Source: Streptomyces sp. NBC_01431
GTDB taxonomy: Bacteria > Actinomycetota > Actinomycetes > Streptomycetales > Streptomycetaceae
Direction: 5' to 3'
Assembly: GCF_036231355.1 (NCBI RefSeq)
Contig: NZ_CP109496.1
Location: 2,170,001 to 2,234,000, forward strand
Length of the DNA stretch: 64,000 nt
Shown piece after piece: positions 34,137-41,928 of the stretch (the stretch's first letter is position 1; each line of letters begins with the position of its first letter). The translations under genes and the position numbers were made by a program. Below the pieces are notes generated by a model, which was not told the DNA's origin, made no database searches, and saw nothing but the letters and a program-made list of their open reading frames with translations.

Positions 34137-36632
34137 TCAGCCTCCCAACTGGAGCCATGCGGCGGCCTGCTCGACCATGCCGACGCCGAGCCTGCTGATC
34201 CGTACGGTGAACGGCTCACCCGCCACGTTCAGCCCCGCGAGCCGGATCGCGCCGAGCGGGGCGGACCGTACGGGGGCGAGTGCGACCGATCCGGCCGGGG
34301 CGTCCGGGCGGATCCCGGCGAGGGCGGTGAGCAGGTGAATGCCGGCGGCCGCGGCCACCGCCGCCGGGCGGCAGGCGGCCGGGTGCGGCGCCGGGGCGGA
34401 GTCCGCGGTGCGCTGCTCCCCCGCGTACATTTCGGGCAGGCGGTGCCCGAACGCCTCGGCGGCGTCCAGGACTCCGCGCAACAGGGCGCCGGCCTCCTTC
34501 TCGTATCCGGCGGCCGCGAGGCCCGCGACGGCGATGGCGCTCTCGTGGACCCGCACCGCACCTGCGCGGTGGCCGAAGGGGTTGTATCCCGGCTCCTTCG
34601 CGGAGAGCCCGCGCAGTCCCCAGCCCGAGTCCATCGCGGGGCTGCCCAGCAGCCGGGCCAGTTGTTCGGTCTGCACCTTGTCGAGCAGCCCCGGCGCGAG
34701 TCGGCCACCGCCGAGCAGTCCGGTGTCCAGCAAATGGGCGGCGCCCGCTCCGAGCAGCGGAACAGGACGGCCCTCGGCGGTCCTGGCTGCCACGGGACGC
34801 CCCCCGCTGAGATCGTCCAGCCAGAACTCCGCCCGGAACCGGCCCCGGAGCGCCCCGGCCCGCGCGAGCCACTCGTCGGCCCCGGGGCGCCCGCACTCCC
34901 GAAGCAGTTCCGCACCGAGCACCGCGGCCCGGTGGACGTGTGCCTGGGTCTCGGCGCGGACAAATCCGGCGACCCCGGGACGGGTCTCGGCCAGGTAACC
35001 GCCGTCTCCCAGGGCAGCGGCCAGCCAGTGCAGACAGCGCTCCGCCGCGGGCAGCAGCTCGGCCACCTCCGGCTCGGGCAAGCCCCAGCGGCGCGCCTCC
35101 GCGAGCACCACCGGGAAAGCCAGGGTCGCCTCCACACCCGTGCAGCCCGGTGGCAGATACGGTCCCGCGTCCCTGTACGGCCCCGGAATGAGCCCCAACT
35201 CTCGCACGGTGCCCGTGAGTTGGGTCCTGGCCAGCGTGCGCAAGGTGGCTGCCGCCAGCCGGGTGGACAGCGGCAGCGCCATGCGGGCCGCCCAGAGCGC
35301 CTCGGCCGGCGCCGCCCCGCACCGCCAGGGGACACCGGCCGCGGCGTACAGGTCCGCCGGGCGCGCCGGATCACGGATCAGCAGGGCCCGCAGGTCGTCC
35401 ACGCTGCGGTGCAGCAGCGGCCCGACCCGCTGATCGTCCCCCTCGGCCCTCGCGTCCTGGGGCGAGGGCAGCGGGCTCGCGGTGCGGCCGGGCGGTCGCA
35501 CGGGCCGGTCGGTCCTGATGGCCAGCTGGATCGTGTACGAGCCGCCCGGCGGCAGTTCCATGGTCCAGCGCAGTACCCCGGCGGAGGCCAGCGCGTCGGT
35601 CGGCGGCGGCTGCGCACTCACCGTCGAGCGGACGCCGCCTGCGGTCCAGCGCATCCCCGAGTCGTGGACGCTGGCGGGCAGTTCGGGCCCGGCACGCCCG
35701 GCGGCGACCGCTCCGAGCTCGGCGAGGTCGGTCCCGAGGGCGATCTCCACCGGGAGTCGCAGCGGCCGGGCCGAGGAACTGCGCAGGGTGATCCGTTCGG
35801 CGCCGTCCGCCTGGCGGAGCCGTTCGACGGTGACCTCGGGGTCGGGGCCGGTGTCCGCCGCCGTGCGGACCACGGCGAGGAACCGCGCCCGATCGGCCGA
35901 TATGGATCTGCCCTGAACCGCGATCGGCTCCCGCCCCGCCACCCTCAACTGGCAGCGGGAAAGCAACCGTCGGCCGTGCTGATAGAAGCCTTCGAGACCG
36001 CGCCCGGTCAGCTGTCCGTGCTCCGGCGACACCACGAGGCCGGGCAGGGCCACACAGATGACGGCAGCGTGCACGGCCGGAAGCTCCCCGGGCGCCCCGC
36101 CGGCCTTCGCCGGAGCCGCACCCGGCGGGTTCCCGACGGCGGGGCCGGAGCCGGTTCTTGGCCCGGGACCGGATCCGGTTCCTGGTCCGGAGCGGGGAGC
36201 CGGGACGGGGGCGGGGGCGCGGCCGGAGCCACCGCCGAGGCCGGAGCCGGTTCCTGGTACGGAGCCGGGGACGGGGGCGGGGCCGGGGCCGACGCCCTCG
36301 CCAGGTCCGGTAGCAGTTCCGGAGCCGGAGCCACGGCCGCTTCCGGAGCCGGGGACGGGGCCACGGCCGCTTCCGGAGCCGGGGACGGGGGCACGGCCGG
36401 GGCCGGAGTCGAGGCCGGGGCCCTCGCCAGGACTGAGACCAGTTCCGAAGCCAGGACCACGGCCGCTTGCGGAGCCAGAGCCGCAGCCGGGATGGCGGCT
36501 AGGGCCAGGGCCAGCATCGAGGCCGGGGTTGGGGCCGGTATCGGTGCCGGAACCTCGACCGGCGCTGGAGCCGACGCCAGGCACAAGGCCGATGCCAGGG
36601 TCGATGGTTCGGGGAGGTTCGGTGGGCGCCAT
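34137..36632 (-). CDS. Glycogen-debranching-enzyme-like protein with long Gly/Pro/Ser linker
   Basis: About 831 residues. After a short start (MAPTEPPRTIDPG) comes roughly 170 residues of low-complexity Gly/Ser/Pro sequence (PVPGSGSGRG-type repeats). A debranching-enzyme N-terminal domain follows (CVALPGLVVSPEHGQLTGRG, GFYQHGRRLLS), then an (alpha/alpha)6 glucosidase-like domain (YLPPGCTGVEATLAFPVVLA, GWGLRGLSAKEPGYNPFGHR). The expected role is handling of alpha-glucan or oligosaccharides in the cytoplasm. The ATG follows AGAGGGG. The linker is unusual: family members usually start just before the N-terminal domain. There is no glycogen gene nearby. Confidence 0.85.
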   Translation of the reverse strand: MAPTEPPRTIDPGIGLVPGVGSSAGRGSGTDTGPNPGLDAGPGPSRHPGCGSGSASGRGPGFGTGLSPGEGPGLDSGPGRAPVPGSGSGRGPVPGSGSGRGSGSGTATGPGEGVGPGPAPVPGSVPGTGSGLGGGSGRAPAPVPAPRSGPGTGSGPGPRTGSGPAVGNPPGAAPAKAGGAPGELPAVHAAVICVALPGLVVSPEHGQLTGRGLEGFYQHGRRLLSRCQLRVAGREPIAVQGRSISADRARFLAVVRTAADTGPDPEVTVERLRQADGAERITLRSSSARPLRLPVEIALGTDLAELGAVAAGRAGPELPASVHDSGMRWTAGGVRSTVSAQPPPTDALASAGVLRWTMELPPGGSYTIQLAIRTDRPVRPPGRTASPLPSPQDARAEGDDQRVGPLLHRSVDDLRALLIRDPARPADLYAAAGVPWRCGAAPAEALWAARMALPLSTRLAAATLRTLARTQLTGTVRELGLIPGPYRDAGPYLPPGCTGVEATLAFPVVLAEARRWGLPEPEVAELLPAAERCLHWLAAALGDGGYLAETRPGVAGFVRAETQAHVHRAAVLGAELLRECGRPGADEWLARAGALRGRFRAEFWLDDLSGGRPVAARTAEGRPVPLLGAGAAHLLDTGLLGGGRLAPGLLDKVQTEQLARLLGSPAMDSGWGLRGLSAKEPGYNPFGHRAGAVRVHESAIAVAGLAAAGYEKEAGALLRGVLDAAEAFGHRLPEMYAGEQRTADSAPAPHPAACRPAAVAAAAGIHLLTALAGIRPDAPAGSVALAPVRSAPLGAIRLAGLNVAGEPFTVRISRLGVGMVEQAAAWLQLGG
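36130..36560. repeat. Repetitive G/C tract encoding the Gly/Pro/Ser linker
   Basis: Imperfect repeats such as ccggagccggggacgggg recur through the 5' part of the debranching-enzyme-like gene, all with periods that keep the frame. Confidence 0.8.
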
Positions 36633-36844
36633 GCGTACCCCTCTGCGCGTTGCGGACCACGAAGGCGGACCAAGCGGATCCGGTCGCTCGTGCAGCACGG
36701 CGGCCAGTGCCGCAGTGCCATCTGGGTGAACGCCGCGAGGTACGACCGGGTCACGGACGGGCACCCCGCTCTCGCCGCCCCAGGGTCGCCGACGAGCCCC
36801 AGCCCGCACGGTTCCGAGCTGTTGCTGGGGCTACACCCCTTCAA

Positions 36845-38542
36845 TCACTCCTCCCCCCTTTCCCTCTGAACTCGCACCCCGGCCCGCCGACGAGTGCGCT
36901 CGCGCACCTTGTCCGACTTGGGGCGCGTCGGTTCACGTCGTGCCGAACTCCCCTTTTCCATACGGCTGTTGGGACGGTCCCCCGCCGACGATGCTGGTTC
37001 GCGAGGGGGCTTGGCGCGGGGTGCCCTGCGTGCGGCGGGCTCCGGCGGCACGGACGGCTTCGGCGGCGTGGTCGGCTCAGTCGACTCGACCCCTCTGGTG
37101 GGCTCCGGTAGCTCCACCGCCTGCGACCCCATCTCCGATGCCTCCGCCGATCCCTCCGGCTCTTCCTCCGACACCCCAGATTCCGACATCCTCGATGCCG
37201 ACTCCTCCGCTACCGCCCCCTCAAGCGTCTCGGCCACCTCCAGCGGCTCCCCCTCGTTCCCGAACGCGGCAGCGACAGAGGCCAGCCTCGCCGCTCGCTC
37301 CTGCCTCAGACAGATGCGGAGTTCCTCGGGATCAAGACCCTGGTTGCAGGCCCGGTGGAGCAAGTCGGCGAATCGGTAATCGGGGTCCGCGCGCATCGCC
37401 ATGCTCAGGGCCACCCTGGCGTTCGGGTCGTCGCCGGTCGACCAGGAGACCCATCCCGCCAGGGTGAGCAGCGCAGCGGCATGCTCTCCGTACGGCCCGA
37501 CGCAGCGGCGGGCCAGCGCCCGCCACAGGCGCAGCGCGGGCTGGGCGTCGGGCCCCTCCATCCACTCGGCGGCCCAGTCCCGGGTCGTGCGGTCCTGAAC
37601 GCCGAGGATCACGGCCGCGGCCTCGTCATGGGCGATGAGCCCATCGTCCAGGTCGTCCGCCGCGTTCCGGCCGAGGAGCAGAGTGGCACCCCGGCCACCC
37701 GTCGGGAACGAGCATGTGCCGCGGGCCGGAGGCGGGGGTGCGTCGGCGATGCGCCGCATGAGCCGCGCCGCCAGGTCGAGCGTCTCGTCGGCCACGCCAC
37801 GTCGGCCGCCCTCGCTGAGGATGCGGGGGAACAACTGGCCGGCCGCGGCGTCAAGCGCTCGCTCCTGCTCTGCCACCGCTCCCGTGCGCCACGGCGAAAG
37901 CCGCTCCTCCATCTCCCTTAGGGATCCCCGCACTTGAATGCCCGCGTAGGTCGCCGCAGCCGCCATGACTGAGGTACCAGGCAGGGCCAGCACGTTTCCC
38001 TCCAGTGGGCAGCAGCGGGTATCGGGGCAGCAGTACGACCAGTAGCGGCCGTCGGAAATGCAGAGCGCTTCGAGGACGGGAACGTCCAGGCTTCCGCAGG
38101 CCGTGCGCAGGCGTTGGGCCAGCGGCCGCAGCCGCTCCATGACGTCGCGCCCGGTGCCGTCCGCGGTCGGATCCTGGCAGAGGAAGACGACGATCCCGTC
38201 GGGCCGCGTTCCGCGTCGCTCGCTGCCCGTGACCAGACAGTCGGCGAGTTGGGCGGCGATGTCGGGCCACTCCTGCGGCGACGCCGGCAGCCCCACCCTG
38301 ACCCGGCCGCCGAATCGGCCGTTCTCGCCGTGCAGCGCGACAAGGACGGCAGAGTCGGTGGGGTGGAAACCCAGCAAGTACGGCAGAGCATCGGCGAGTT
38401 CGGCCGGGCCGCGCAGAGTGATCCGGGGCTCGGCCACCGTATCGGGGGATTCGGACTTCTGGCGTTCCAATCCCTGGGACTGGGATCCCTGGGGCTGGGG
38501 TTCGTAGGACTCGGATTCGTGGTGTTCGCTCGTGTCTCGCAT
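36845..38542 (-). CDS. DUF4192-domain protein
   Basis: 565 residues. The DUF4192 domain spans about 40-410 (ITLRGPAELADALPYLLGFH, DSAVLVALHGENG, TLAGWVSWSTGDDPNARVAL). DUF4192 is an actinobacterial family without known function. The tail (about 430-565) is acidic then strongly basic (KSDKVRERTRRRAGVRVQ) and likely disordered, perhaps nucleic-acid binding. Two cysteine clusters (YCCPDTRCCPLEG) could bind metal. The ATG has only a weak GGGA upstream. It is the first of two same-strand genes; the debranching-like gene follows after 212 bp. Confidence 0.85.
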   Translation of the reverse strand: MRDTSEHHESESYEPQPQGSQSQGLERQKSESPDTVAEPRITLRGPAELADALPYLLGFHPTDSAVLVALHGENGRFGGRVRVGLPASPQEWPDIAAQLADCLVTGSERRGTRPDGIVVFLCQDPTADGTGRDVMERLRPLAQRLRTACGSLDVPVLEALCISDGRYWSYCCPDTRCCPLEGNVLALPGTSVMAAAATYAGIQVRGSLREMEERLSPWRTGAVAEQERALDAAAGQLFPRILSEGGRRGVADETLDLAARLMRRIADAPPPPARGTCSFPTGGRGATLLLGRNAADDLDDGLIAHDEAAAVILGVQDRTTRDWAAEWMEGPDAQPALRLWRALARRCVGPYGEHAAALLTLAGWVSWSTGDDPNARVALSMAMRADPDYRFADLLHRACNQGLDPEELRICLRQERAARLASVAAAFGNEGEPLEVAETLEGAVAEESASRMSESGVSEEEPEGSAEASEMGSQAVELPEPTRGVESTEPTTPPKPSVPPEPAARRAPRAKPPREPASSAGDRPNSRMEKGSSARREPTRPKSDKVRERTRRRAGVRVQRERGEE

Positions 38543-39268
38543 GTCTCGACGGTCCCGCGATCACCGAACTCCCACCACCCCTGTGGATAACCTTGTCCAC
38601 AGGGCATCGCCCCTGGTCATACAAATCGCGACGGCCGAGTCCGGTGGCGGCAGGGCGGGTCTCCAGATGCCGCACGCGCCATCGCCCAGGCTTCGAACCC
38701 GTGCCCGCCCCGTTCGACTCGTCACGGCCTGCCCACCGCGGCCGTGACTGGCCGCCGACGCCCATAACGCGACCCTGCGCTTCTCGCCGACCCGGTGCGG
38801 GATTTGGCGCTGCAGTGGTGTCGTTCAGGCATCGGCTCCATACCCAGATTCCGCGCGGGGCGGCCCACAGGTTCGGATGTCTGCGGCTCACCGTGACGGA
38901 GGACTCATCAAAACCGGCCGCCGTTTCCGGCCGCTGGAGATAGTCACCCGGCGGCACCGGTCACCTGGCGATCCCGCCTTGGCCAGCCCTCCGCAGAAAT
39001 CAGAGGGATGGAACCGAATTTATTCGATACGCCGTCCCTGAGTCCGGCCACACGAAAGTTCCCACCTTCACCTGGAGTTGAAATCCGTCACGGTTCACCG
39101 CGAGTACGGAACCTGCGTACCAAAATCGTTCCTCGCCGGTCACTTCCATTGGCTCTGGAATAGCAATTCGGATTTCCTGAGATACAGGAACCGGAGAATC
39201 AGCGGACGGCGGGCCCGGCCTACCGCGCGGCAGACCGGCGCCGGTGAACCGGATCGCCCGCCGTCCGC
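38543..39268. other. Gene-poor gap with an A/T-rich island
   Basis: 38543-38999 shows nothing I can support. 39000-39200 is distinctly A/T-richer than the rest of the window and holds a short minus-strand frame described separately. Confidence 0.45.
39000..39149 (-). CDS. Doubtful 49-residue small protein or gene remnant
   Basis: The frame reads MEVTGEERFWYAGSVLAV and continues with a hydrophobic, aromatic-rich sequence ending YRINSVPSL. Codons such as ATA, AAT, TTT and GTA are rare in this chromosome. The open frame continues upstream of the ATG (VPVSQEIRIAIPEP). There is no clear ribosome-binding site. It may be a decayed or acquired fragment, or a chance frame. Confidence 0.2.
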   Translation of the reverse strand: MEVTGEERFWYAGSVLAVNRDGFQLQVKVGTFVWPDSGTAYRINSVPSL

Positions 39269-40708
39269 TCACTTGGCGGTTCGCCGACCGATGTAGGCGA
39301 CTGCAAGGACGGCGCCCGCCCCGAGGGCCGCCGCGGCCACCGAGAGGGCGACCTTGGTACCGCCGTCGCCGGGCGATGCCTGGAGGAACGAGCCGAGTAC
39401 GGCGACACCGGCCACGGCGCCGGTCTGGCGGGCCGAGTTGAGGGCGCCGGATGCGATGCCCGCCTGTTCCTTGGGTACTGAGGACACCAACGTGGTGACC
39501 AAAGATGGGATGGCGAATGAGACGCCGAAGCCGAACACCAGTAGGCCGACGGCGGTCGGCGCGTAGCGCTCGGCTCCCGTGGCGCCCACGAAGAGCAGTT
39601 GGATGAGCGCGCCCGCGGTCATCAGCGAGAAGCCGAGGATCAAGGGGCCGCGCGGGCCCTTCTTGGCCACCAGGCACCCGGTGTAGACCGGGTTGAACGC
39701 GGTGGGCAGGGTCAGCGGCAGGAAGGCGAGGCCCGCTGCCATGGCTGTGTAGCCGAGCCCCTGTTGGAAGTGGAGGGACATCACGAACAGGACGCCGGAG
39801 AGGCCGAAGTTGACGAGCAGGCCATTGAGTAGACCGACGGAGAAGGCAGGGTTGCGGAACAGTTCGAGCGGCAGCATCGGACCGCGCACTCCGGGCTCAC
39901 GGCGCTCCACCGCGATGAAGCCGATGGCGGCGGCTGTGCCGATGGCCAGCGCGATGATCACGGGCGCCGAGGTCCAGCCCTCGGGCTCGCTCTGGATGAC
40001 GCCGAACGTCAAACCTGCCAGGGTGAGTACGGCCAAAAATTGTCCGGGCAGGTCGATGGCGCGGTGCGGATTGGGTGGCACCTGCGGCGCGAGGGCGCGG
40101 GTGATGAGCACGCTGAGCAGGGCGAACGGCACATTGATGACGAAGATGAAGCGCCAGCCGAGAGCGTCGGTGAGGACGCCGCCCACGACCGGGCCCGCGG
40201 CGAGTGCGACACCGGTGATGGCCGCCCAGGCGCCGAGCGCGCGAGCCCGCCGGGCGGGGTCGGTGTAGGCGGTCGCGATGACGGCCATGGAGGCCGGGAG
40301 GAGCGCGGCGCCCGCGACGCCGAGGACCCCGCGCATGCCGATGAGGACGCCCAAATCGGGTGCCGCGGCGGTGAGTCCGGAGGCGATCAGGAAGGCCCAG
40401 GTGCCGGTGAGGAAGACCCGGCGGGCGCCGAAGCGGTCGGAAAGCGCGCCCATGGTGAGCAGCAGCGCGGCGAAGGTGAGGGTGTATCCGTTGACCACCC
40501 ACTGGAGCCCGGAGAGGCCGCCGCCGATATCATCGCGGATGGCGGGCAGCGCCACGTTCACTACGCTGGTGTCGAGCAACACCATGAAATAGCCGAGCGA
40601 AAGACCCAGGAGCAGAAGCCCCTTGCGCCGGATCCCGGCCTCGGGTTTGACTCCCGCCGCAGCACTCCCTCTTTGTGTGGCCGTCACCGTCGATGGCTGC
40701 GAGGACAT
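39269..40708 (-). CDS. MFS transporter, DHA2 (14-helix) type
   Basis: 479 residues with about 14 membrane helices. Motif A-like GALSDRFGARRVF and motif C-like ITGVALAAGPVVGG mark a drug:proton antiporter. LLDTSVVNVALPAI at the first helix is typical of EmrB/QacA proteins. GAAGGGA lies 7 bases before the ATG. It is divergent from a LysR regulator, which probably controls it through palindromes in the shared 160-bp gap. Substrate unknown. Confidence 0.93.
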   Translation of the reverse strand: MSSQPSTVTATQRGSAAAGVKPEAGIRRKGLLLLGLSLGYFMVLLDTSVVNVALPAIRDDIGGGLSGLQWVVNGYTLTFAALLLTMGALSDRFGARRVFLTGTWAFLIASGLTAAAPDLGVLIGMRGVLGVAGAALLPASMAVIATAYTDPARRARALGAWAAITGVALAAGPVVGGVLTDALGWRFIFVINVPFALLSVLITRALAPQVPPNPHRAIDLPGQFLAVLTLAGLTFGVIQSEPEGWTSAPVIIALAIGTAAAIGFIAVERREPGVRGPMLPLELFRNPAFSVGLLNGLLVNFGLSGVLFVMSLHFQQGLGYTAMAAGLAFLPLTLPTAFNPVYTGCLVAKKGPRGPLILGFSLMTAGALIQLLFVGATGAERYAPTAVGLLVFGFGVSFAIPSLVTTLVSSVPKEQAGIASGALNSARQTGAVAGVAVLGSFLQASPGDGGTKVALSVAAAALGAGAVLAVAYIGRRTAK

Positions 40709-40820
40709 GGTTGTTCCCTTCTCAATTACCGATTCGGAGACGCGCATTCGATGTGGCCGCAGTCGTGAACCTGCGACTGTTACAGCCTGGAGGGAGTCCG
40801 GGCGAAGGGGAAACGGGAAA

Positions 40821-40850
40821 TTCCGATGGCGCCATCGGAAACGCCGATGG
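40821..40850. promoter_or_regulatory. LysR-type operator cluster
   Basis: TTCCGATGGCGCCATCGGAA is a perfect 20-bp palindrome (40821-40840). Its right half also pairs with CCGATGG at 40844-40850 across a 5-bp spacer (CCATCGG-aaacg-CCGATGG), giving two overlapping sites in the MFS/lysR gap, 19 bp before the lysR start. Confidence 0.75.
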
Positions 40851-40868
40851 TTCGGGGGAGGCCGAGAG

Positions 40869-41768
40869 ATGCAGCTCCGTCAGCTGAACACGTTCCGCAC
40901 CGTTGCCGAAACACTCAACATCACGCGGGCAGCAGAGCGACTGAATTATGCGCAGTCCAGTGTCACCGAACAGATCCAGTCGCTCGAAGCGGATCTGGGG
41001 GTGGCGGTGTTCGATCGTTCCGGCCGCCGTCTTCGGCTCACCCCCGCAGGCAACCGCCTGGTCGGATACGCCGAGCGGATGCTCCAGCTCGCCGAGGAAG
41101 CGAGGGCGGCGGTCGCGGGCATGGAGGACCCGGTCGGCGAACTCGCCATCGGGGCGCCGGAGACGCTCTGCGTGTACCGGCTGCCGGCACTGCTGACCCG
41201 GTTCCGCGAGACCCATCCGAACGTCCGGGTCCTGCTGCGGCCGGGCAACCGGTCGCAGTCGCGCGCCGGGGTGCGCGAAGGAACCCTGGACCTCTGCTTC
41301 ACGTTCGGACCGCCTCCCACGGAGCCGGAGTTCGAGAGCATGGCGCTGACCCCCGAGGCCGTCGTGGTGGTGGCGCCGCCCGGACACCCGCTGACCCGGA
41401 TGAAGGAAGTGAGCACGGCCCAACTGGCGGGCGCGGACTTCCTGGTGACGGAGCCGGGCTGCAGCTACCGCCGGATGTACGACGAAACGCTGGGCACCGT
41501 CCATGGGCCCCGGCCGACCGTGGTCGCCGAGGTGACCAGCATCGGCGCGCTGCGCAGTTGCGTCGCCGAGGGGATGGGGTGCGCGCTGCTTCCGCAGATC
41601 GCGGTGGCGGCGGACCTGGCACGCGGCGCGCTGGAGGCCGTCCCGTGGACCGACGCCCGCCGCGAGACCCAGGTGCACGTCTCCTGGCATGCGCAGGGCA
41701 ACCCGTCACCCGGCCTGCGCCCATTCCTGGACACCGCGCGCGAACTCCTCGGAAGCCCGGCGATGTAG
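40869..41768 (+). CDS. LysR-family transcriptional regulator
   Basis: 299 residues. The N-terminal HTH reads LNITRAAERLNYAQSSVTEQ with LEADLGVAVFDR. A periplasmic-binding-protein-like effector domain follows (LPALLTRFRETHPNVRVLL, EGMGCALLPQIAV). GGGGGAGG precedes the ATG. It presumably controls the divergent MFS gene and itself from the palindromes just upstream; the effector is unknown. Confidence 0.93.
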   Translation: MQLRQLNTFRTVAETLNITRAAERLNYAQSSVTEQIQSLEADLGVAVFDRSGRRLRLTPAGNRLVGYAERMLQLAEEARAAVAGMEDPVGELAIGAPETLCVYRLPALLTRFRETHPNVRVLLRPGNRSQSRAGVREGTLDLCFTFGPPPTEPEFESMALTPEAVVVVAPPGHPLTRMKEVSTAQLAGADFLVTEPGCSYRRMYDETLGTVHGPRPTVVAEVTSIGALRSCVAEGMGCALLPQIAVAADLARGALEAVPWTDARRETQVHVSWHAQGNPSPGLRPFLDTARELLGSPAM

Positions 41769-41928
41769 GGCCGAGCCCGGTGGCAAGTCGCCCTCAAGCC
41801 GGATCATGCGGGCGATGCGGGCGATCCGCCAGTGTCGCGGACCATGGCGGATCGCCCTGACCAGCGAAGACGGCTGATGAGGAACTGATCGTTCCGCGAT
41901 TGTCGGACCCGTCCTGTTGTATGGGGGC

